This document shows positions 26,401 through 38,400 of a DNA stretch of 64,000 nucleotides, in pieces (within the stretch, counting starts at the first letter, position 1; the number at the start of each line of letters is the position of its first letter). The DNA is from Pipra filicauda (lineage: Eukaryota > Chordata > Aves > Passeriformes > Pipridae): contig NW_024104350.1 in assembly GCF_003945595.2 (NCBI RefSeq), positions 186,001 through 250,000 on the forward strand, written 5' to 3'. The notes beneath the pieces were generated by a model that saw only the letters and a list, made by a program, of their open reading frames with translations, was not told where the DNA came from and did no database searches. Made by a program: the position numbers and the translations under genes.

Positions 26401-29400
26401 AAAAGCATGAAACACAATGAATTCAGGGTGACTGAACTCTTAAAACACATCTTACAAGCAAATAAACCCTTATGCCATATCCTACTTTGTATTTTCCCAC
26501 TCTCCTCAAAACGTGAGGCAATACATGACTTTGCATATACATTTGTGATTTGCAGTTGCTTTTGGATGATTATTGATAATTTGATCATTTGATACTGCAT
26601 TCCAGTCTCATTATCTACCCAAATTACAATTCTATATAGTTTTTCTTTTTTTTCTTCCTTTTCTTCCCCCCCCCGCCCCCCCTGGAAGTTTTTCTGATAT
26701 TATGTGTGAATTATTATGACCTTTTCATATGCTTTTCTTGAATATATGCTGAATTATGCTTCAAGTTACAATAAGGGTTAATATTTATTATGGCTCTAAA
26801 TTACTCCTCCAAAATATTTTGCCAAACCAAAAGACCAGTAAAATTAAAGTTAATAAAACTAAAGAAATTTTAGAGTAATATGTACTAACTTTGCTCTGCT
26901 TGTTCCAAACAGCTTTTCTGCATAAATAAACTGAGATGGAGGACATTCCACAAACTCTGCTCTTTTGCATGGTAGTGGAGAATTGACTACTAAAGTCAAC
27001 TGTGAACAAACTGTACTCTCTCTAATTCACATTTGTTTCCAAGTCTGTTTCTTCTACAATCAGGTAACAGAGCAAGAATTTTTTATTAGGAGTAGTTTTA
27101 TTTATGTTGTTGAGCCTTTAGCCTTAGATTGAATAGACTTCCATCAGTACAGTATCGAATGTAGATACCGTCCTGATCATCGAGGTCTGCTGTGGCCCTT
27201 TGGAGCATCATGCTCCAGCAATTTAATTCCCTAGGCAGGAAAGGTACCAAGGTACCAAAGAAAAGTACCAAGATCAGTGTTTACAGAGCCACAGTGCTGT
27301 CTACTCTCTCATATGGATCTGAATCATGGGTCATCCACCGCCACCACCTGCGACTCCTGGAACGCTTCCATCAACGCTGCCTGCGAACAATCCTGAACAT
27401 CCCCTGGTCAGATGATGTGACCAATCCATCTGTTCTAGAACAGGCAGCAGTCACAGGTATTGAGGCCATGTTGCTGAGAACACAGCTGGGCTGGGCAGGG
27501 CACGTCTCCAGCATGAAGGACCAACCACCCCCTCCCTAAGATCTTGCTTTATGGGGAACTTGCCACCGGCTGCTGCAAGAGAGGAGCCCCAAAGAGGAGA
27601 TACAAGGACTGCCTGAAACAACATCTCAGCCTTGGCCATATTGATCAACAGAACTGGTCTACTCTGGCCTCCAGTCAGGAGGTCTGGAGACACACCATCT
27701 ATAAAACAGCTGTCTCCTTTGAGAACACACGCAGGATCACTCTCAGGATCACTCTCGAGGAAAAAAGGCAATGCAGAAAGAATTGTGTATTGCAGAATAC
27801 ACCATCTAAGGAGTCTTTCTGCTGTGCCTTTTGTAATCGGATTTGTCTGTCACGTATTGGCCTCATAAGCCACCAGTGTGCCTGTAGCAAATGTGGATAG
27901 AGCCTTCCCAAATCTTCGTTCACGAAGCCTAGCCATGATGATGATGATGAGCCTTTAGCAAAGATAATTGCTATATGACAGATCACTGTCTTGCAACAAA
28001 AACATGATTTTAAATCAACATATTATCATATTATCAATAAATCAACATTTATTATTATTGTTGAGAATGAGAGGAGATAGTCAGCCTGTCTCAGAATTCA
28101 AAGTTTAAACTAACTGCTTACTCCAGTAGAAGTCTGTGGACTTACTCCTATCTTCTTTCACCTCCTCAGCCTTCCATCAAACAGGAGCAAAACCAAAGGC
28201 CACGCACATTCATCATAATGAAAATGCCACTCAACAAATGCCACATATGAACTGACTACATTTAAAAAACACGACCAAAAGCCATACTGGAATGTTTAAA
28301 CTGAAAAAGTAAACTCAAAAAAGCAGCATTACAGGCCAATCATGTGGGAACAATTCTTTTAAAGCTGAAGAGTTCACCATCCTAGAAGAGCAAAGATAAA
28401 GGCAAGTTATCTCCCAAAAGCCTACTCTTTGTAAACAACCGTCTAAACTTGTTGAATCTGATAGCTGTGCAAACACACTGCAATCAGAGTTCCTACAACT
28501 GATAGAAAGTCTTTGTTTAAATAATCTACAAAATGTCAATGTAATACAAATAAGATAAAGAGGAGTTCTTAATGACACAACTTTTGTATTTACAGTATTC
28601 TCAACAGTACTTAAATCTGCAGTGGAGATACAAAGGGCACGTTTTTTCCTAGGCTGACAGCATGCTTAGTTTTTTCATTTACACCACATTGCAATAACAT
28701 AAAGAGGGGTTTACCATTAATCCAGGTTTTACTACAAAGCATCTCGTTATTTCTCTGTCAAACACTGGCAATAGTGCCAAATGTCTGTCATCCAATTTAG
28801 AGGATTAAGTCTTCCTTTATAGTGCAATTCTTGTACGAATTTATAAAAATACAGATAAAGTTTCTTAGAGCTGGTCACAGTCTATATTTTGGCCTGAATT
28901 CCTGCCGCAAAGGTTGAATATGACAGCTGGCAGGAAGCTGAGGGAAGAATATATCCTCCCCCTTTTCAGTCACCACATTTCTGTTGCCATAGTGATTAAT
29001 CCTCAATTGAATGGCTGTCTTTGTACATTTCTTTTCAGTAGAACTTAAAGTAAACTTAAGTTGAAAACATGCAGTTGACTAAAAAAAAAGAGACTCTACA
29101 TATTCAACAGGTACAGCACATGGTCTTCTGACTAACACTTTTCCACATACTAAAAAGTGAAAATTAGCTCTCATGTGGGACATCATCAGTTTTCCAAATT
29201 ATTTAGTGTGTCCTGTTCCCATTTTCTGTCTTTTTTTGTGAAACATCCAAGCCTTCTCCAAAGATTTCCCCAGGCTCACTCAACTCCCCCATCATCCTGG
29301 ATTCCAGCTGAAGAAGTACTACACAAATTCAGTTTTACAGGAATTAGAGAAAGCCTATCCCAGACTTCCATACTGGTGTCAAACATTTCATATAGGCTGT

Positions 29401-32400
29401 TTTTGCCAATTAACATAGAAATTAATTAGGAAATTCATTAAGGAATGCAGTCATTTAATTGAGAATAGACTAGAAACACTTCTCGCCTCCAGGAAGTTTC
29501 TCCTTCTTATGGGAGGTAAGAAAAAGTTTCACAGATAACAGTGCAAGTTATCAAAAAACTGAAGTAAGTAAAAAACTTCTGCACTGAAAATCAGCCGAGT
29601 TGTTTTGGAACTTGGAGCTCACCAGAAACAAAAAATAAATCAAAAATACCAATACTTACTAAATGACTAAGATCTTAGTGAAGCTCTTAACACTTTCAAT
29701 TCCCCCTCCTGCAAATTAGTAAAGTCAGAATAATTTTGAGCAATATATCTCATGGATTCTCAAGACTATGTTTTTTCCTCTGGAAGGCTGAAATAACTGT
29801 ATGTCTGCTCTGAAAATTATGGTCTGGCTTTGAAGTCCACCATGTCCAGTCTACAGGTTCATTTCACACGTTTGCTTTTAGAAGCTTTTGTTTTCCATAT
29901 GCTTCTCTCTGTGGTTACAGGTTGTTTTCAGCTATGTCCTTAGTTATGTGGTAATAGAGACAGTTATCTTCTATTTTTTTAATGAAACTACAATGAATAT
30001 TTAATTAAGTCTCTTTGTTCAGAGAAAAGGTAGTTGGGGTATACAAATACTGGGCACAGGTAAAATTAAGGGCAGATTGGGTACTTACTACTGAATAAAA
30101 AATAAACTTGACTGAAGCCTGCAGTTCAAAAGGTTAAGAGAGACTTGACTGTGAATTACACCAGGGCAACCATGTAGATCTAACACAGACCTTCTAAACT
30201 CAAATTAGGGAAAGAAACTATCACCAAGATGAACTTTGGGCTAAGTAAAAGTGTTCAAGTCTTACATTTTTGTACAACTAATTTAAATCCAAGTTCATTA
30301 GTTACTCATGTTCTTAAACAAGGTGCTCTACATACCTTCAAATTTCTCTCCTGAAGAATAAGACTTGCTGCCCCACCACCCTTTATACCTTGGCTCTCAA
30401 GGATCTTCTCATGCAACCTCTCTCACTTTCAAAGCAGAGTCCTCACAGGTTTTGCAGTCTGCTCCAGCTTTAAGTAGTTTCTACAGCTCAAGCAACTACA
30501 TTAGTCTCCATGATTCAGCGGTAAAGAAAGCACTAATAAACCTAATTTATACTCCTTTTAGCTACTACAGGTAGAAAAACAGGAAGCATACATTGTTTTC
30601 TACTGCTTTCCAGCAATTTATTTTTAGTTTACTCGCTCACCTAGTTTCCATAAATTAGCCATTGAAACTAAAGAACTTAACAGAGGCTATAAAAGTTTAC
30701 ATATATTTAGTGAAGTAAAAATGTGATTTGATGACTAGTCAATAGCAAGAAATCAGCATGTCAATGTTCTTACAGGAGGTTATTGATTATTTTTGCTTAT
30801 TATACCCACTTATTATCACTGTCATTCCAGATTAATATGGAAACATGAAACAAAAATATTTCACTCAAGTGCTCAACCAAGATTTGGAGGAATTTGTATC
30901 TCTCAACTTGCAATTCATCCACTTCAATGGAATAATTCTAGTTTTTAAGAATTCTGGAACCCCTTTCACAGAGATATTAGTGATTACTTGAAAAATGTAT
31001 TTGAAATACATTAAATCAGAAAATGCATTATCACAGACAGCCTGCTGAGTGAAACTGTAAAGCAGGAAGACAGAGTTGGCATAGGCAAAATGAACACCAC
31101 AAAGGACATTTTACTTTTTGGTCCTAAGCAGACTTATCTATGAAATGAAAGGAAAATAACTTTTCCACTTCTGCTTAGAAATAAGAGAGTTTGATTATGT
31201 GTGCTTAGGAAGGGACATAAATATTATCAGGGAAAAAATATTATTCAGGAGCCTTCATGACACTATCAAATAAAGCTTCCATATAAATACACTGTAAAAA
31301 TAGCTTCTAATTATGATCACTGATACCCAGAGAAATCAAACAGCTACACAAGAGTTTCTGAGAAACTCCATTAGACCAATGATGCCAGAAAATGACATAA
31401 GTGAGGAATTTTGTCTGATAGAACTCTGCTCTCCTCTCAATAACTATCAGTTTCCAATTAACATTCCAGCATTCAAAACTGTCATTTTATTTACTTAAAA
31501 CAATGATGGAAATTCAAATGACTCACCTGTATTTTTAGTATTACATACAATGCTACTTTAATCTGTCGAAAAAACTTTTTATTAAACTTTATATAAAAGC
31601 AGCATTCTTTTTATAATGCAAGTAGTTGCTCTGACAGTGAATGTCCTGACTTAAACTGATGGGAAATAAGTAAAAATGACCAGCAAAGACTGATGGCCAG
31701 AAGCACAACAATAGTCATGTTTTTCCCAAAATGCCTTCTAAAGTAAAACAAAGTAATAAAGAATCTTTTAAAGTTGTCTGTGAAGCTCTGGCAGCTCTTT
31801 TTTTAAGCAGAGCAGAAAAAAAAAATCAGAGTGCCACATCTAAGAATAGACCATCATCTAGGGATTATTTCTGGATTGGTGCCTCTAGAGTAAAAGAAAT
31901 AACAGGAAGTGAAGGAAGAGGCAGACTTCTCTATAATTTTTGATATTTTTCTTCCTACTTAGTTCTCCAAGAGAAGTGATACTACTGTTGCTTCTGAGCA
32001 ACAAATTTATATCTTATAAAAACGGACAAGTTAATCAAGAGAAGTTGATTTCTAATACTTCCACTCACATAAAGTAAGCTCTAAGTTACAGGAACAAAAC
32101 AAACTTTTTGAACAGAGGTGGATCAACAGACTTTTAGACTTTAAAAGTTTTCTTTCATTTATATTTGAGTTTAATAATGTTGTCAGCCAGTGCCAATTAA
32201 TAAGTACCTTTCTACAGTACTCTTGAGTATTTTTGACCAACTTTTCTGTTAATGAGGGACATTCTAATGCAAATATGTTAGAATTAAAAAGGCCTCACTT
32301 TTACTGGTTCTCCTGGTTTGATCTTCCCAGTCTAAAAATTCTTTGGCAACTGTGCTAATGGCTTAATTAAATACAGTACAAGAACAACAACAACAACAAC

Positions 32401-35400
32401 ACCGGAAGAAACTCTTCCAGCCACTGTGGATGTTCAACACCCCAGAACAACATAGATGTATGTCTACAATTTCTATAATGATTGCTAATGAGTCTGTGAA
32501 GACTAAGCTGCACATTCACCAATTACTTGTTCTGTGCTTGTGGTTTATCTTAAGCATCAGCCTCGGAAACTGCAAATGTTTATTACAAGAGAAACAACAA
32601 AGTACCCGGATAATCAGAATAGATTAAAATCACTAAGTAAAGGGAACAAAAATCTGGAAGTTCTACCTGAATTTATTCCAGATTTGTATGTGTTCCCAAT
32701 GCAATCAAACAAGATGCATGACCAACAAAAAGCATTAAATGTATCTGTCCCTGCAAATAAGCACTCCCAGGAAACTCTAGTGGTATGTTTCAGACATTAG
32801 ACAACCTGACTCACTACAGCAATTGCACACATTCACCTCCCCAAAAAAGCCTGCAAACTGATTTATGTTTGACTTTCTATGCTACAGAGTTTTCCAGAAT
32901 GTACTGTGGCAACTGGATTTTTTTAAACCGGATCCAGGACAAGCCAAAGAATTTTCAAGGCTCAAATGAGAAAAACATGGCACAGAATTTGATTTCAAAC
33001 ACCCAATCTTTAATCTTACCATTTCTCTCACAGAAAAATCCCACAGAGGGTGCTGTGCTGCTTAAAAGCCACCCCAAAAACCAACAGTCATTTATTAGAC
33101 TTCCAACTGAGCCTTCTCCTCCTCCCATCCTCAATGGCTTTGATCATTCATGGTGGCCATTAACAGAAAAACAAGTCTTTTGGAGTTTTTTTAAGATGAA
33201 AAACGAGGGTAAAAAAAAAAGAGTTAAACCAACATTTCCAAACATTTCTCTTTACCTTGGCACTACAGACAGCAACATTAGCAGGAAGCTGGGAAAACTG
33301 CTTCAACTCAAACACGTCTCGCACTGCCCACCGGCTCAGGTGATTTTCAGCCTTGCTGGATCCCACCACGTTCTGATTGGAATGAATATATGCCACCTCT
33401 TGAACACCATCTGAGACACCAGGAGAAAGACAGAATCAAAAATGTTGGTTATTCCAAAACTTCAAAAGCACACGGTTCCACCGAAGGATACTGTAATTAA
33501 GAAAAAAAAATTACATTGAAGTCATAAAATTTGTTCTGATTTTACTCAGCACCAAGTTTCTCAACTCTATGAAATGAACAACAATCATTAGACTTACTTG
33601 GATTTATCTGGACAGTTTAAAACTACTTCAATTTCCATGTGTGCTTTTTTCAGATGGACAAGGAAGTTTCAAAGCATCTATGGTTTAATGGCTGCAATAT
33701 TAATGTTTAAAATTAAGTCTTTTACAGAATCAAGTCTTGTATGTGGTATTTCAAACTCCCAGATCACTTTTTTTTTCCATGTACATTAAGTTTTTATTTA
33801 ACAGCTCTGTAAAGACTTTTAAGGTTCTGCAGTTCAAATATTTAATTTGTGAATTCTTAATACATCTTTGATCTTAGCACTGTTCAAGAGACAGTCAGTC
33901 TTTAACATAGTATTACAAAGCAGTCTGTCACCCCAGAGGACAGGAAAGTAAGACTAATAGGTAAAAAGAAAGATACAAAAGGATATTACTAACTAATTCA
34001 GCAGAGCATTTACCAGCATCCTGTAACAAACAGCATGTATAGCAAGAAGAACTTAGAGCCTGCAGACAATGGTAAATTAAACCTACATTATTACTTACTT
34101 TGAAATAAAACCAAAGAAATTAAATTACTAGTTACCTAAATATCTGTCCATTGATTCCATTTTTTGCTCTTGATGCTCAAATTCAGTTTTTCTTGCAGAA
34201 GTTCTATGCACAGCATAACTGCCAGACTCCATTTGTGCAACAGAGGTATCTTGAATAGGATGCAGTGTTTTAGACCCAAACTGAACTCTGCCTCTCTGTC
34301 TTTTACACTTACGGCTTTGCTTTCTGGCCTCAGTTTTCTCAGCTGGAAAATCATCTTCAGAGGATGAAAATTCATCTATATTCTGTGAATCACTTTCTTT
34401 TTCTTTTCTACTGGGCTTCTTTGCTTGCAGCAGAGATTCGGAGACATTACCTAGTTCATGTTTAAGGGCACATCTTTCCTTGTGTTTTGGAAAGCTGAAA
34501 GATTCTAGCTCTCTTGATTTAGAATCCTGGGAAAGTTCAATATCATCAGATTCATCACTTATGTCACTTGCTCCTTTCAAACCTGGGTCATCCTTGATGT
34601 CTTCAAAAGACAACTCAACACTGTGGAACCCAAACTGCCTACTGGCTCCCTTAAACACAAACCCAGCTTTTTCTTTTGCTAACTCTTTGCAATTTCCAGA
34701 TGTTGTCCTGTGTATTTCAACTTTTTTAGTAGGCGCTGCTTGAACTTGAGTAGGAAAGATGACATCATCACCCTCTTCAGAACTACTTCCAGTCTCCAAG
34801 ACTGTATCAGGTTGCTTGGAAAGGCCTTGATCCTCATTTTCTCTGTCCCCTTCCTCCTCAGAGCCTGAGAAATCAAGCCAGTCTGTACCATGCATATCTT
34901 TTTTATCAGTTCCATCTGCTGCCAGAACAGCTTTCCCATGCTCCAAAACAGGCACACTGCTTTGGCATTTCTGAAAATCACTGTGCTTGCTATTTATGTT
35001 TTTTCTTACAGCCTGATCATCAGAAGGCCACTTATGAGAATTATAATTATCATCCCCTTCTGAGGTAGCTTCAATTTCTCTCTGCAACAACTTAGAGAAT
35101 CCACACTGCATTAAAGAAAGCTGACCCTTTGCTACCATTAAATTATTTGCATTGCAAGGCTTCCTTCTGTCACATTTTTTCACAGAAGTTTCCAGAACAT
35201 CATCATCACTGAAGTCATCCCAAAAATCTGTTTCTTCTCTGTTTAATTGTGCCTGAGCGCTTTGGGGATCTCCATCTTCTTTACAGTCTGCTTGTTCATA
35301 CTAAAAAAAAAAAAAAAAATTACATCAGAGTTATTTAACATTAATAATATATGGAACACACCTAATTTCAAAGTAGTGTAAAAAAAAGTGGATTTTCACT

Positions 35401-38400
35401 ATGTTACTCAAGCAAAAAATACACAAAGTGGTATTACAAAATGCAAATAGAAAGCAAATACAAAATAAATCATAATGAGAAATTATTAAAGTCTCTGGCA
35501 GCTGAAAATTTTTAGCAGAAAAATAATGAAAATAACCAATAATTTTGGTTAAAAATCAAATATTAGATAAATACTTAATATTACATATTAGAGACAATAT
35601 ATGCTGCACCCTGCTAAAACAAGCTATATCTTCACAATCTACATCCATATTTTTCAAGTTTATACTAATCTCATTGCTACTTTTCATCTTTCAAAGGTAG
35701 TTTGAAAGGTGACTTCATGATTCAAACCTTGTGTTATTACACAAATGACTGTGTAATAACAGTCATTTAAAAAAAAAAATCTCACTGCAGTGAGATTAAC
35801 CACCTTGTATATGGGGGCCAACATTAAAATAGTCATGAGCATACAACAGTCCACTCTAAAATTAGTTGAGGCCTACTGTAATCAAACAAAATTACACCCA
35901 GGAACTTTTAAACATTTTGAAGATACCAAAGTCCAGAATACAGCTACAAAACTCTGTACTACTGAGACAAGAATTATGACAACCTGTAAATGGAAAGTCA
36001 GAAGGGTAAACACTAAAATTTGGTACATGAAGAGATGTTTTAAAATTAATATATAAATCCTGGTATCATCCTGCTCATCAAAAAGTATTCAACATAAGCT
36101 TAGAAAGCTCCTGTTTATCACCAAGTCCAATGCGAGATCACAACCATATAGTGATGTATTATCAATGAGCTATGATCAATAAGTTATGATCAATGTGAGG
36201 GCACATATTAAATTAATAATTAATACTGATATTTACTCATAGAAATCTCCAACAGGCATAAGAGATGGCAGCTAATTTTTAACACCATTCAGTGTGACCT
36301 AATCTAATACTATCTTTACTCTTGCAGGCCATATTACAGAGCTAACTGCTTGCTTCCGTGAGTACCTGAACACAGTGTTCAGCCAAAAACATTCCTATAA
36401 ATACAATACTCCTATTAAAACCAACCTTTTCAGGAAAAAAAAAACAAACCCGCATTCCAGAAGAAGACCATTATGTAATTACATACATTAAAAAAAAGAT
36501 AGTATTGACCAGACCACTGACTTGATGGGAATCACTGTCTCATTGTCTGACTACAACTAAACAGCCTGAAGCTTTCAACAGTCTAAACCAATTGCTCTCC
36601 TTTCCACAATTCCCTAAACAAAATCTTCTAAACAACAGGGTAAAAGTATTATCAGCCTAACAACTGCAGTACCAGAAACTAGAGGGACTGTCATGCTCTG
36701 GCCCACAGCCCACAAGGACATCTCACCTTCTCTGAGCTGCACGGAGCACTCTCTTCCTTCAGCCAGGTAGTTGCTGTCATGACTCCTGCTTCCACCTGCC
36801 CTTCCCTCTAAAACAATCAAATATTTAATTAACATCAACAGATACTGGTTTTGCTACATATAAAAGGCAAGCCCAGGAAAAAATACCCAAAGGCTTTTTC
36901 TTTCCTTCTACAGAGGTGTAGAAGCACAATTAGCAAAGTCCAGACTAAATCCTAGCACATGCAAAATAACAAAATAATGGGAAGGATGGAAAGAAACCTG
37001 GAATAAAGCTACAATAAATTTCAAGATGCAAGCTAGCTGCAGCAAACATGCTTTACACAAAAAGGTATAATACTGAATATACTTGAAATCAGTTTAAACT
37101 ATGGAATTGGGCCAACAGGCTTTTCAGAGTAACTAAGAAATTAATTTTAAAATATGAAGCCTCGTAAGTTATTTACTTACTTCCACCCTATAACATTCCA
37201 AAATATGGCATTATAAAATACATTTTATTAAACAGTTTTTGACACCTCAAAATGTACTATGAAAAGGTTACTATGATCACAAAAAATATTTTTATGACCA
37301 GAATTCCGGCTTAAAAGGTCAGCCTGAGCTATTGATGAATAAAAGATATCTGCGCACAAAGCTGACGACATGTGAAAGTATCAAAATATAAGTTAAATAA
37401 TTTTTATTAAGAAATATATTAGCAAATTTGTAGGAATTATAATGCAAGCTTTTTCCATTCTTTGATTTAAAACAATTTAGCTGCTCTATATCAGAGTAAG
37501 AAATTAGCATGCCTATTTCATTTAAGTCACTGCATAGACAAGCACTGTTCCAGTTTCATCATTCTGTTTTATAGTTTTTCCATTCAAAACGACAACAAAA
37601 GAATCTCCTGAGGAAAGAAAAAATGTAAAACTAATATCCAAAAGTAAAAGGATAGCACTTCACACCTCCAGGATGTCTTTGGTAAGACAGGACCCATGAA
37701 TCCTAAGTTTGAAAAGGTTATGGATCCCAAAAAGCTCTCCCTGGTGTTCCTTTGATCCTTGCACTGCCTCGAAATATCTCTTGGCATTTTCACTTCCAAC
37801 GACCGCACAGTGAAGTTGCTAAAACAGAATAACACGAGAGATTTGAGAAGAGTTTGCTGCAACAACACGTCAGAATTTCCTGGCTCCCACATTATATACA
37901 CAGCTTTAGCTGGAGCAGGGAGAAATTCCTAAGAGAGGATGTTTTAATTTCCCTGGCAGATGCTGGTATAATAAACTGTGGTACAATATGCACCTGTTTG
38001 GTTTTACTGAATTTTCAAAAATTTAAATATTTGAAGCCTTTTACTGTATCGTTGGCTAATATCAGACACCAACTATACACACTAGAGGCACTCCTCTATA
38101 TCTTGACTGCTCAGCTTTCCTCAGTACTAAACTGTAACTATTCTTTTACTGTCTTGTATGTTTACTTAGTAAGGGAATGCAATCCAAGGGTAGACAAAAA
38201 AAAAGAATCTCAGATTTACTATTCCTCCCTTTATTGCTTCTTATTAAACTTGAGAAACACAAGTCAATTTGAAAGGAAAAAAAAAAAAAGGCACAGGAGC
38301 CTTTCAAGAATTTTTATGCATGGTTTTTGGAAATCCAAACAGACAATATCCAGGTCTTCTTTTCCTACAAGTTCACCAACTCCCAAGGCCTCTGTGAAGC

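Larger units (their letters stand above)
22747..33255 (-). other. ERCC6L2: ERCC6L2 largest intron
   Basis: A 10.5-kb intron, by far the longest in the visible gene. It contains the right copy of a local duplication (23019-23124), the GGGGGAAAA minisatellite (25853-25967), a pyrimidine-rich tract (26641-26682), a truncated non-LTR retrotransposon (27123-27947) and an AAC microsatellite (32383-32402). The remainder is unique AT-rich sequence with no recognised gene. Confidence 0.85.

Noticed and set aside
32785..33414. Plus-strand open frame of 209 codons
   Set aside because: It runs antisense across the conserved ERCC6L2 exon at 33256-33410 and into the intron; it has no recognisable domain, and the minus-strand reading with splice sites explains the conserved part.
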